Source: Streptomyces griseochromogenes (GTDB lineage: Bacteria; Actinomycetota; Actinomycetes; Streptomycetales; Streptomycetaceae). Taken from it: 64,000 nt of DNA. Position numbers and translations under genes: made by a program. Positions 37,222-44,875 of this stretch are shown here, in pieces. Location of the stretch: the NCBI RefSeq assembly GCF_001542625.1, contig NZ_CP016279.1:2728001-2792000 (forward strand), in the 5' to 3' direction. Below the pieces are notes generated by a model, which saw nothing but the letters and a program-made list of their open reading frames with translations, searched no databases and was not told the DNA's origin. Each line of letters begins with the position of its first letter. The first letter of the stretch is position 1.

Positions 37222-37989
37222 TCAGGGGCTGTTCGCCGGTGGGGGGCTGGAGGCGGCGGGCGGCAGGGAGGAGGCCGCGGACGGTGAGGGCGCGACCGGA
37301 ACCGCGGAGGAGGGGTCGACGGCGGGGGGTGTGGGCACGGGGGAGGGGGACGCCGCCAGGTCGCGGGCCAGCGCGGAGAAGTCGACGTACCCCGTCGCCT
37401 CCAGGATCTTGATGTGGTCCAGTACGGTCGCGTTGGCATCGTCGGCGAGGTCGCGGACGAGCGAGTTCTGGGTGCCGGCGCGGACCTGGGCGACGAGGGA
37501 GAACACCCGGCCGTGGGCGAGCCTGAGGATGCCCGCGAACTGCCGGTCGAACTCCTGGCCCTGGGCCGAGGTCAAGGTGGCGAGCCACTGCCTCTGCTGC
37601 TGGTTGGGCACGTTGGGCAGGGGCACACCGAGCTGGGAGGCCGTGGTGCGCACATGCGCGTCGAGGGAGGTGTGCCCGTCGACCAGGTGCTGCCCGGCCT
37701 CGCGTACGGCCGTTGTGGTGCCCTTGCGTTCCGCCAGCTGACCTGCGGGGAGCTCCCACAGACCCGCGAGACGGACCTTGGTGATGAAGTCCCGGTCCTG
37801 CGCGGACAGCGGGCCGTACGGGGTCGTCACGGTCTGTGCGCTGAGTACGTTCGCGCCGGTCGCGTTCGTTCGGTCGGCGTAGGACCAGATCGGAAAGAGC
37901 AGCGCTGCGGCTGTCGCCGCCAGGCCCACGATGATGAGCCCGGTGCCGCTGAATATGCCTCGGCCCTTGATGGCGGGTCGCGGTCGCAT
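37222..37989 (-). CDS. DUF4142 protein, membrane-anchored with Pro/Ser tail
   Basis: 255 residues. An N-terminal signal/anchor helix (TGLIIVGLAATAAALLFPIW) precedes a DUF4142 helical-bundle domain (DRDFITKVRLAGLWELPAGQ, TTASQLGVPLPN, FDRQFAGILRLAHGRVFSLV) and a Pro/Ser/Ala-rich disordered C-terminus. DUF4142 domains have a ferritin-like four-helix layout with unknown role. ATG 37989 follows AGGAGG. It is 98 bases upstream of the TIGR04222 gene on the same strand. Confidence 0.8.
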   Translation of the reverse strand: MRPRPAIKGRGIFSGTGLIIVGLAATAAALLFPIWSYADRTNATGANVLSAQTVTTPYGPLSAQDRDFITKVRLAGLWELPAGQLAERKGTTTAVREAGQHLVDGHTSLDAHVRTTASQLGVPLPNVPNQQQRQWLATLTSAQGQEFDRQFAGILRLAHGRVFSLVAQVRAGTQNSLVRDLADDANATVLDHIKILEATGYVDFSALARDLAASPSPVPTPPAVDPSSAVPVAPSPSAASSLPPAASSPPPANSP

Positions 37990-38294
37990 GGTGCCTCCTG
38001 CTCCGCACTCCAGGGTGCTGCGGGTGCGGGCTTGGCATATTACTGCGGGGTCGGGGCGGCCTGGCGCGGCGCCGTCGAGCCGCGAGCGGTCCTTCGGGCG
38101 CGGGTGCGTGGGGGCGCGCCCACGCGGCGGAGCCGCACATCGATACGGCCCCGCGCCCCTGGGCGGTTGCGGCTCCGTCGGCATCAGGCGACTGCGGGCC
38201 GTCGTGCTGCCGGGGTGCTGTGCACCTGCCTGGGCCGCAGGCGGTACGGTTCGGTGCGGCACCCCCCCGCCGGCGCCGCTGAGCGTGCCCCGGC
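37990..38294. other. Spacer between the MNIO and DUF4142 genes with Streptomyces-type repeats
   Basis: 305 bases. Near 38100-38175 it holds GCGCCCACGCGGCGGAGCCG and CGGCCCCGCGCCCCTGGG, variants of hairpin-forming elements scattered in Streptomyces spacers. I see no open frame with coding character. The DUF4142 promoter may be near the AT-rich TTGGCATATTACTG (about 38033-38046). Confidence 0.5.
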
Positions 38295-39596
38295 TCAGTC
38301 CCGCCGCAGCAGCACCTTCGCTCGGGCCGTCAGGCCATGGGGGCGCGGGGACGGGCCCGCGCGGTCCAGCCACCAGTCCCGCAGCCGGCGTCGTACCTTC
38401 GCGTTCTCCGGCCGCCCGGTCTTCAGCAGCTGCTCCACGAAGTCCAGCGCGTCCTGCCGGTACCCCCCGCTCATCGGCCGCGCCCGCGCGTACTCCAGGA
38501 ACGCCGCCCGGTACCCCTCCCCGAGCAGCACCGGCAGCTCGGGTGCCACGTGCGCCACCACACCCGCCCGCTTCGCCGCGAGCGCCCGCGCCTGCACCCC
38601 CATCCGCGCCCGGTCGAACCCTTCCGGCACCGGCGTCCCGGCCACCAGCGAGGACAGCACCGCGGCCTGGGCGACACCGAGCCGCTGCCGGGCCTCGGGC
38701 GGGGCCAGGACGGTGACGCCCCCTCCCGTGCCGGCGGTGCCCGCCGCCCCGGGACGGCTCGTGCGGGTCGCCCGGCCCGCCGCCACGGCCTCCCGGATCG
38801 CGTCCAGCTCCCGCTCCAGCTCGGCCGGTTCGGGGAAGTCCTCGTCCCGCTCCAGCAGCACCCCGGGCGGCGCGACGCGCGAGGCGAGGTCGGTCAGGAT
38901 GTCGAGCACCGGGCGCGGCACGGGGTGCGCGTGGCTGTCGTGCCAGACGCCGTCGCGCTCGAAGCCGCCCGCGACATGCACGTAGGCGAGCGCCTCCAGG
39001 GGCAGCGCGGCCAGCGCCTCGGCGGGGTCCTCGGCACGGTTGACGTGATTGGTGTGCAGGTTGGCCACATCGATGAGCAGCCGTACCCCGGTCCGCTCGA
39101 CCAGCTCGGCCAGGAACTGCCCCTCGGTCAGCTCCTCGCCCGGCCAGGAGAACAGCGCGGCGATGTTCTCCAGGGCCAGCGGCACCGGCAGCGCGTCCTG
39201 CGCGATCCGCACGTTCTCGCACAGCACGTCGAGGGCGTCCCGGGTGCGCGGCACGGGCAGCAGATGGCCCGCCTCCAGGCGCGGGGAGGCGGTGAGCGCG
39301 CCGCCCGCCCGTACGAACGCGATGTGCTCGGTGACCAGCGGCGCCCCGAGCGCCTCCGCCCGCTCGGCGAGCGCCGCGAGCCGGCCCTCGTCGGGGCGGT
39401 CCGCGCCGCCGAGGCCGAGGGAGACGCCGTGCGGGATCACGGTCACCCCGCGTTCGAGCAGCCGCAGCAGCGAGTCCGGGAGGTGGCCGGGGCAGACGTT
39501 CTCCGCCACGACCTCCACCCAGTCGATGCCCGGCATGCGCTCCACGGCGTCCGCGATCTCCGGCCGCCAGCCGATCCCCGTGCCCAGTCGCCGCAT
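38295..39596 (-). CDS. MNIO (DUF692) enzyme fused to a SCO6045-like C-terminal domain
   Basis: 433 residues. Residues 1 to about 285 are a TIM-barrel multinuclear non-haem iron oxidase of the MbnB/TglH class. Candidate metal ligands are His in VTEHIAFV, Glu/Asn in [12 protein letters not shown], Asp/Asn/His in [12 protein letters not shown], and Asp/His in [12 protein letters not shown]. After an Ala/Gly linker, residues about 305-410 ([40 protein letters not shown]) form a helical domain known in the SCO6045 group and reminiscent of the separate partner proteins of MNIO enzymes. Such enzymes modify Cys or Asp in peptides; the substrate here is unknown. Confidence 0.85.
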   Translation of the reverse strand: MRRLGTGIGWRPEIADAVERMPGIDWVEVVAENVCPGHLPDSLLRLLERGVTVIPHGVSLGLGGADRPDEGRLAALAERAEALGAPLVTEHIAFVRAGGALTASPRLEAGHLLPVPRTRDALDVLCENVRIAQDALPVPLALENIAALFSWPGEELTEGQFLAELVERTGVRLLIDVANLHTNHVNRAEDPAEALAALPLEALAYVHVAGGFERDGVWHDSHAHPVPRPVLDILTDLASRVAPPGVLLERDEDFPEPAELERELDAIREAVAAGRATRTSRPGAAGTAGTGGGVTVLAPPEARQRLGVAQAAVLSSLVAGTPVPEGFDRARMGVQARALAAKRAGVVAHVAPELPVLLGEGYRAAFLEYARARPMSGGYRQDALDFVEQLLKTGRPENAKVRRRLRDWWLDRAGPSPRPHGLTARAKVLLRRD

Positions 39597-39711
39597 GGTC
39601 CTCCGTCCCCTCCCTCGAATGACGGGGGTATGGCCCCGGCGGGGTCCGCCGAATCCCCGCCGGGGTGCCTTCAGAGGAACATTTGAGGTTCCGGATCGCG
39701 CCGTGCGGGCG

Positions 39712-40320
39712 TCACCGCCGTACGGGCCACTCCCGCGGGTCCCGGCCCAGCAGGCACAGCGTCTCCTCCAGGGGCCCGGACCCCGGCGGCATCCGCAGCA
39801 CCGGGGCGAAGGCGGATCCCGGCCCGCGCCGGGCGGGGTCGGCCGGCACGCGCCGGGCCACGGCGAGCGCGGCGTCGAGGACGTGCTCCGGCAGCTCCAG
39901 GCGCACCCCGAGGGCCGCGGCGACGTCCCAGGAGTGCACCACGTAGTCGAGGAAGTGGAAGCCGACCGCCCGCGCGCCCGGGAAACCTCCGCCGAGCTCC
40001 GGCAGCATGAACTCCCGCTCGGTCGCGCCGGGTTCGGCGAAGGCGGAGAGTACGGCGGTGGCGGCCGCCCGGTGCACCCGGGCCGGCTCGCGCGGGTCCT
40101 CCGGCTCCTTCCAGTACACCGCCTCGTGCCCCGCCCCCCGCGCCGCCGCCGCGAAGCCGAGGTGCTGCGCGGCCATGTGGGACGCGAGCCGCCGCAGGGT
40201 CCATCCCGCGCACGGGGTGTCCCGCTCCCAGTCCTCCTCCCGCGCCAGTCCCGCCACCCGCACGGCCTCGTACACGGCGATGCGGTCGAGTTCCACGATG
40301 TCGATATCGGTGTCGGTCAT
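39712..40320 (-). CDS. Maleylpyruvate-isomerase/DinB-like family protein (TIGR03086 type)
   Basis: 202 residues. [22 protein letters not shown] has the metal-binding His of the mycothiol-dependent maleylpyruvate isomerase N-terminal domain, and [17 protein letters not shown] supplies the further His. These proteins act as mycothiol-dependent enzymes or detoxifying thiol transferases; the substrate is unknown. ATG 40320 is directly preceded by a -10-like TATGCT with 6 bases in between, so the mRNA is probably leaderless. It lies downstream of a TetR gene on the same strand. Confidence 0.82.
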   Translation of the reverse strand: MTDTDIDIVELDRIAVYEAVRVAGLAREEDWERDTPCAGWTLRRLASHMAAQHLGFAAAARGAGHEAVYWKEPEDPREPARVHRAAATAVLSAFAEPGATEREFMLPELGGGFPGARAVGFHFLDYVVHSWDVAAALGVRLELPEHVLDAALAVARRVPADPARRGPGSAFAPVLRMPPGSGPLEETLCLLGRDPREWPVRR

Positions 40321-40326
40321 ACGGCG

Positions 40327-40351
40327 AGCATAAAACTGTGCGAACGATCGT
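40327..40351. promoter_or_regulatory. Leaderless promoter and palindrome ACGATCGT
   Basis: Minus-strand TATGCT (40332-40327) is the -10 of the preceding gene. Just upstream, ACGATCGT (40344-40351) is a perfect 8-bp palindrome within TGCGAACGATCGTGCA, followed by a T-run. It lies between that gene and the 3' end of the TetR gene and is a natural target for the TetR protein. Confidence 0.45.
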
Positions 40352-40397
40352 GCAGATTTTTTTCGGCGCGCGCAACCGGCTGCAACATCCGTCCCGC

Positions 40398-41036
40398 TCA
40401 CGGGACTTGGGGAAGGGCCACCCCGTCCACGGCCGCGTCCCGCAGCCGCCGGGCGATGCCCGCCCGCGCCCTGCGATAGGCGGTCTCCTCGTCGTGCAGC
40501 ACGGACAGGGCGTTCGCCGTCTCCAGCAACGCGATCAGCTCGAAGGCGAGTTGCGCGACATCCGTGCCGGCCCGCAGCTCACCAGCGCCGCGGGCCTCGT
40601 CGAGCGTGCGCTCCACATGGGCCGACCAGTCACGCTGGGCGCGCACCACGGCGTCGTGCACCGGACCGGTGCGCGCGTCGAACTCGGCCATGACGCCGTA
40701 GAAGAAGCAGCCGCCCGGAAACACCCGGCCCCGCGAGTACTCCAGCCACAGCTCGCAAAGCCGCCACACGCGTCCCGCGCCGGCCGGCACCTCGCCCGCC
40801 GGGCGGATCACCCGCTCGGTGAAGATCCGGGCCGCTTCCCGCACGGTGGCCAGCTGCAGCTCCCGCTTGGAGCCGAAGAGCGCGAACACCCCGCTCTTGC
40901 TCAGCTCCAGCTCGGTGGCGAGCCGGCCCACGGTCAGCGCCTCCAGCCCCTCGACCGAGGCGATGTCCACGGTCCGGCGCAGCACCAACTGCCGGGTGCG
41001 GTTGCCCCGTTCGACCCGTCCGTCGAGCCGTGTCAC
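40398..41036 (-). CDS. TetR-family transcriptional regulator
   Basis: 212 residues. The N-terminal TetR HTH (IASVEGLEALTVGRLATELE, LSKSGVFALFGSKRELQLAT) is followed by a C-terminal ligand domain (FPGGCFFYGVMAEFDARTGP...) like TetR_C of the YcdC/AcrR-related group. It probably controls the maleylpyruvate-isomerase-like gene 77 bases downstream. The GTG at 41036 has AGGGG seven bases upstream. Confidence 0.88.
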   Translation of the reverse strand: MTRLDGRVERGNRTRQLVLRRTVDIASVEGLEALTVGRLATELELSKSGVFALFGSKRELQLATVREAARIFTERVIRPAGEVPAGAGRVWRLCELWLEYSRGRVFPGGCFFYGVMAEFDARTGPVHDAVVRAQRDWSAHVERTLDEARGAGELRAGTDVAQLAFELIALLETANALSVLHDEETAYRRARAGIARRLRDAAVDGVALPQVP

Positions 41037-41045
41037 CGCGGACCC

Positions 41046-41762
41046 CTACCGCAGCGCGGGATGATCGGCGACCACCGTGCAGGAGCCCGGTGCGATCTCC
41101 GTGAACCCCGCGTCCCGCACGACCGGCAGCCCGCTGCCGGTCAGCCGGCGCCACTCGGCGGGGTCGGCGGTCCGTACCGCCAGCGGGAAGCCCGCCTCAC
41201 GCCAGGCGGTGCGCGCTTCGTCGGACAGCGCCCACCAGGCGAGCTGGGCGCCGTGCCCCGCCTGGGCCATCGTCTTGCCGGCCGACATCTCCAGCTCCGG
41301 GTTCAGCCACAGCACCGGCTGCCCGCGATCGGCCTCGACGGGCGTCTCCGGATCGTCCAGCTCCGTGCCCGACACCTGCAGCTTGGCCAGGTCCTTGGGC
41401 CAGCCGTCCAGCGGAACCGGCGGGAACACCCGTACCTCCGCGGACTTGCCGGTCACCGTGATCCCGGGCAGCGCCTCGGCCCGCCGCCACTCGGCGCCCC
41501 GGGCCCGCCGCACCACCTTCCGGATCCGCGCGTCCTCCCAGTCCCGCACGGCCCCGGCCCATTCCCCGTCCCCGGTGGCCCGCTCGTCACCGAGCAGGAC
41601 GAGCACGGCGCGCGCGGCCGTCTCCAGCGCATCGGTACGGGCCGGAGGAGCGCTCCGCTCGATCCGGACGACGAGGGGCAGCACGTATTGGGGCGCCTCG
41701 TCGCGAAGGCTGCGCTCGGAGTGGAAGGGACTGTCACCGGGGGACGCTGGAACATGGCTCAC
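41046..41762 (-). CDS. Peptidyl-tRNA hydrolase 2-like protein with N-terminal extension
   Basis: About 238 residues. The C-terminal half contains LNPELEMSAGKTMAQAGHGA and a following WREAGFPLAVR, similar to the PTH2 fold whose signature is GK..AQ..H. PTH2 enzymes are normally about 120 residues. The roughly 110-residue N-terminal part (LPLVVRIERSAPPARTDALE, GEWAGAVRDWEDARIRKVVR) is an extra domain of unknown role. GTG 41762 is the best start (AGGG upstream), though weak. It may recycle peptidyl-tRNA, but hydrolase activity is an inference. Confidence 0.7.
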   Translation of the reverse strand: MSHVPASPGDSPFHSERSLRDEAPQYVLPLVVRIERSAPPARTDALETAARAVLVLLGDERATGDGEWAGAVRDWEDARIRKVVRRARGAEWRRAEALPGITVTGKSAEVRVFPPVPLDGWPKDLAKLQVSGTELDDPETPVEADRGQPVLWLNPELEMSAGKTMAQAGHGAQLAWWALSDEARTAWREAGFPLAVRTADPAEWRRLTGSGLPVVRDAGFTEIAPGSCTVVADHPALR

Positions 41763-41867
41763 ATCCGCCAACCCTAAGGGGCGCGGGGAACCGAGCGACC
41801 GGCCACCGACGTCTCGCACACCGGACCCGTGATCAACACCTACGGCGGGACCGGACAGAATCACCCC

Positions 41868-42749
41868 ATGCAACACGACCTACGGCTGGTCGGCGTCGGC
41901 CGCCGCTACGGCATCCGCGGCCCCTGGGTGCTGCGTGGCATCGACTTGGTGGTGGCGCCCGGGACCCTCATCCGCGTCGAAGGAGCGAACGGCACCGGAA
42001 AGTCCACCCTGCTGCGTCTGGTCGCCCGCCTGGACACCCCGACCGAGGGCCGCATCACCGGCCGCCCGCACACGGCCTACGTCCCGGAGAGGTTTCCCGC
42101 GAGCCTTCCCTTCACCGCCCTGGGCTACCTGACTCACCTGGGCGCCGTGCACGGCCTGTCCCGCACCGCCGCGCACCAGGCCGCGGGTGACGTACTGGAG
42201 CGCTTCGGTGCCGCCGCCTACGCGGACACCCCCATGTCCCGCCTGTCCAAGGGCACCAGCCAGAAGGTCGCCGTGGCACAAGCCCTTCTCGCCGAACCGG
42301 AACTGCTGGTGCTGGACGAGGCATGGACCGGGCTGGACGCGCCCGCGCGGGCCGAGCTGGAGCGGGCGGTGGCCGAACGGACCGCTGCCGGGGGCGCCGT
42401 CGTCTTCGTGGACCACGACCCGCGCCGCCTGGCGGGGGCACCCGACGCGACGTACACCGTCGTCGAGACAGGCCTTGAACGCCGTACGGACAGCGGGAGT
42501 TCACCGGAGCCCGGCACCGGGCCGGTCGCCTTCGTCGTGGTGCAGGGCCCGCCGGGGAGGCAGTTGCCGCCCGAGGCGGTGCGGATCGCCGCCGCGGCGG
42601 AGTCCGCCCCCGGCACCCACCATCTCACCGTCCCCGGCTCTCACTCGGACGTCCTCCTGCGCGCCCTGCTGACGGCCTCCCCGCCGTGGCACGTGGTGAG
42701 CGTCGGACCGGACGGCACCAGACCTCACGACCCCGGAAGCCGCTCATGA
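41868..42749 (+). CDS. ABC transporter ATP-binding protein
   Basis: 293 residues. Walker A EGANGTGKSTLL, signature-like LSKGTSQKVAVAQALL (Lys replaces the usual second Gly, as in some exporters), Walker B LLVLDEAWTGLDAP with the expected Glu, and switch His in VFVDHDPRR. The last 90 residues are an extra domain. ATG 41868 is preceded by CAGAAT plus 6 bases, a possible leaderless promoter; GTG 41829 is the alternative start. It is coupled to the next gene through an ATGA overlap. Substrate unknown. Confidence 0.87.
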   Translation: MQHDLRLVGVGRRYGIRGPWVLRGIDLVVAPGTLIRVEGANGTGKSTLLRLVARLDTPTEGRITGRPHTAYVPERFPASLPFTALGYLTHLGAVHGLSRTAAHQAAGDVLERFGAAAYADTPMSRLSKGTSQKVAVAQALLAEPELLVLDEAWTGLDAPARAELERAVAERTAAGGAVVFVDHDPRRLAGAPDATYTVVETGLERRTDSGSSPEPGTGPVAFVVVQGPPGRQLPPEAVRIAAAAESAPGTHHLTVPGSHSDVLLRALLTASPPWHVVSVGPDGTRPHDPGSRS

Positions 42750-43417
42750 CCGCTCTTCTGCGCTACCAGGCCGACCTGCTCCTGCGCTCCCAGCGCTGGC
42801 TGCCGCCGGTGATCCTCTACGCCGCCTTCCTCGCGATCGGCGTGCAGAGCGGCCAGCCGGTGCTCGACTCGCTCGGCTACGCCGCCGGCGGGCTGCTGCC
42901 GGTGGCCGCCTGGCTGGTGCGGATCTGTGTCACGGGTGAGCCGGACGCCGCCCGTGCCTGTGTCGCCGCGGCGCGCGGCCCCGCCCGCGCCCACCTGGCC
43001 TGTCTGCTGACGGCGCTGATCGGCTCGGCGGTGCTCGGGGTGGTCGCGACCCTGGTCGTGACGCTGGTCAGCGCCCCGGCGAGCAACGGCCACCGGATCC
43101 ACGTCCCGCCGCTCGGGGCGGGCGCGGCCGGACTCCTGGCCGCCCTCGTCTGCGCCCTGCTGGGCAGTGCCGTCGGCGCGCTGACCAACCGGCCGCTGCT
43201 GCGCTCCACCGGCCGCGCGGTGCCGGCGATGCTGCTGGCCGCGCTGCTGTCGGTGGTGCTCGCGGGCTCTCCGGCCCAAGCCGCGGTCAGCGGCCTGGTG
43301 ACCGGTTCGCAGTCCGGCCGGATACCGGTGCCGCTGCTGCCGCTGGCCGGGGCGGTCCTCGTCACCGCCGGGGCCTTCGCGGCGGCCTGCGCGCTCACCG
43401 CCCGCCGGTCACCCTGA
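42746..43417 (+). CDS. ABC transporter membrane protein
   Basis: 223 residues with six predicted helices (for example WLPPVILYAAFLAIGV, LACLLTALIGSAVLGVVATL, AMLLAALLSVVLAG). It overlaps the ATPase stop by four bases, so the pair forms a two-gene exporter of the ABC-2 type. The substrate and any partner are unknown. It ends convergently with the dienelactone hydrolase gene. Confidence 0.83.
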   Translation: MTALLRYQADLLLRSQRWLPPVILYAAFLAIGVQSGQPVLDSLGYAAGGLLPVAAWLVRICVTGEPDAARACVAAARGPARAHLACLLTALIGSAVLGVVATLVVTLVSAPASNGHRIHVPPLGAGAAGLLAALVCALLGSAVGALTNRPLLRSTGRAVPAMLLAALLSVVLAGSPAQAAVSGLVTGSQSGRIPVPLLPLAGAVLVTAGAFAAACALTARRSP

Positions 43418-43455
43418 CGGGACCCCCTGGCGTACGGCGGCCCACGGCCGGGGCC

Positions 43456-44202
43456 TCAGCCGTTGGCCAAGGTGCGGTCGAGGAGGGGGAGCAGGCGGTC
43501 CCAGTGGCGCTTCAGCCCGAAGGCACTGAAAGCGTCGGTGTCGGACATGGTGAAGCCGTGGACGGTGCCGGGGTAGATCTCGGAGGTGTGGTCGACACCC
43601 GCGGCGTCCAGGGCCTGGTTGAGCTCGCCGAGAGCCTCGGGCGTCATGTCGGTTTCGGCGTGGCCGAGGTGGACCTGGGCGGTGAGCGTGGAGAGGAGGC
43701 GCTGCAGGCCGTCGGGCCCGTCGGCGCCCACGGGGCCGTGGAATCCGGCGACGGCGGCCACCTGGCCGGGGTGGGCCGCGGCCGTGCGCATCGCCAGGAG
43801 GCCGCCTATGCAGTAGCCGGTCACCGCGACCGGTCCGGCGCCGACCTCGGGCCGGGTGGTGAGGAACCTGAGGTAGGCGTCGGCATCGCTCAGGACACGT
43901 TCGCTGGTGTGCGCCTCGATCAAGGGCATCAGCTGGGCGGTGATCGCGGGCCGCACCTCTTCGCCGATGTACTCGGGAAGCTCGACCACCGGTGCCGGGC
44001 CGTGCCGGTAGAAGAGGTTGGGGACGAGCACGTAGTAGCCGTGCCCGGCCAGTTCGCGGGCCATCTCCCGCAGCACGGGCCGGATACCGAAGCCGTCCGC
44101 GTACATCAGCACGCCCGGGTGCCGCTCGCCGTCGTCGGGGAAGGCGGCGAAGGCGTCGGCCTGACCGTCAGGGGTGGGAATCTGCAGTTTCTCGGTGGGA
44201 AT
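43456..44202 (-). CDS. Dienelactone hydrolase family protein starting at ATT
   Basis: 248 residues. The nucleophile Cys is in GYCIGGLLAM, the Asp in AETDMTPEAL and the His in GTVHGFTMSDTDAF, so the catalytic triad of dienelactone hydrolases is complete. The conserved N-terminal strand (PTEKLQIPTPDGQADAFAAF) is encoded upstream of any ATG, GTG or TTG. The reading frame reaches an ATT at 44202 after GGAAGGAAG, and an in-frame TAG lies just above. It is divergent from a MarR gene with two operators in between, so it is probably the MarR target. Confidence 0.82.
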   Translation of the reverse strand: MPTEKLQIPTPDGQADAFAAFPDDGERHPGVLMYADGFGIRPVLREMARELAGHGYYVLVPNLFYRHGPAPVVELPEYIGEEVRPAITAQLMPLIEAHTSERVLSDADAYLRFLTTRPEVGAGPVAVTGYCIGGLLAMRTAAAHPGQVAAVAGFHGPVGADGPDGLQRLLSTLTAQVHLGHAETDMTPEALGELNQALDAAGVDHTSEIYPGTVHGFTMSDTDAFSAFGLKRHWDRLLPLLDRTLANG

Positions 44203-44229
44203 GGCGGAGCTTCCTTCCTATAGTTCGCT

Positions 44230-44245
44230 CAACTAACGTTAGTTG
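44230..44245. promoter_or_regulatory. MarR operator 1
   Basis: CAACTAACGTTAGTTG, a perfect 16-bp palindrome between the divergent hydrolase and MarR genes. It lies close to the hydrolase ribosome site, so it would repress that gene. Confidence 0.75.
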
Positions 44246-44278
44246 CACTAACGCTGTTGGCGCGAGTGAACGTATATC

Positions 44279-44293
44279 GTTAGTCGGACTAAC
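44279..44293. promoter_or_regulatory. MarR operator 2
   Basis: GTTAGTC-G-GACTAAC, perfect 7-1-7 inverted repeat sharing the GTTAGT/ACTAAC halves with operator 1. Its left half coincides with the -35 position of the MarR promoter (17 bases before TAGAAT), which suggests autorepression. Confidence 0.72.
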
Positions 44294-44301
44294 GCAATGG
44301 A

Positions 44302-44307
44302 TAGAAT
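44302..44307 (+). promoter_or_regulatory. -10 box of the leaderless MarR gene
   Basis: TAGAAT is seven bases before ATG 44315, the spacing expected when transcription starts at the A of the ATG. No ribosome site precedes that ATG. Confidence 0.6.
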
Positions 44308-44314
44308 CGGTGCC

Positions 44315-44797
44315 ATGACCAGAGCCGAGGCCGCGGACCCGCCGGACGACGGCGCGCGCAGAACGCCCGACAGGCTGCGCCGACGGGCGAGCCGACTGCT
44401 GTCGCAGCTGACCGCGCGGTCGGACCGGCTGATCAACGAGGGGCTGGCCCGGGCCGACGCCCGCAAGTGGCACTACGCCGTGCTCGCCTCACTGCAGGAC
44501 TTCGGGCCGGGCAGCCAAGCGGCGCTGAGCGGGCGCACCGGCATCTACCGCAGCGACATGGTCGGCGTGCTCAACGAACTGGCCGAGCGCGACCTCGTCG
44601 AGCGGGCGCCGGATCCCGACGACCGGCGCCGCAACGTCATCACGATCTCCGCTCGGGGCCGCCGTCACCTGCGCCGCCTCGACAAGGTCCTGGACGACCT
44701 CCACGAGGAACTGCTCGCACCGCTGAGTCCGGCCGAACGCGACCAGTTCGTCCGGTTGCTCACGCGCCTGCTGGACCACCACGCCCGGACGTCATGA
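44315..44797 (+). CDS. MarR-family transcriptional regulator
   Basis: 160 residues. The winged-helix core AALSGRTGIYRSDMVGVLNE then ERDLVERAPDPDDRRRNVIT is the MarR DNA-binding domain with its DxRxR wing motif. It very likely represses itself and the divergent dienelactone hydrolase gene through the two operators between them. ATG 44315 is preferred over ATG 44297 because the -10 box TAGAAT lies between them. Confidence 0.9.
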   Translation: MTRAEAADPPDDGARRTPDRLRRRASRLLSQLTARSDRLINEGLARADARKWHYAVLASLQDFGPGSQAALSGRTGIYRSDMVGVLNELAERDLVERAPDPDDRRRNVITISARGRRHLRRLDKVLDDLHEELLAPLSPAERDQFVRLLTRLLDHHARTS

Positions 44798-44875
44798 CGC
44801 CCGGCCCGCAAGTGCGGCATCTCCGGGGAGAGCCGCCGCGGGCGGGCTCGTACCATCGACGGCAACGGGTGACTT

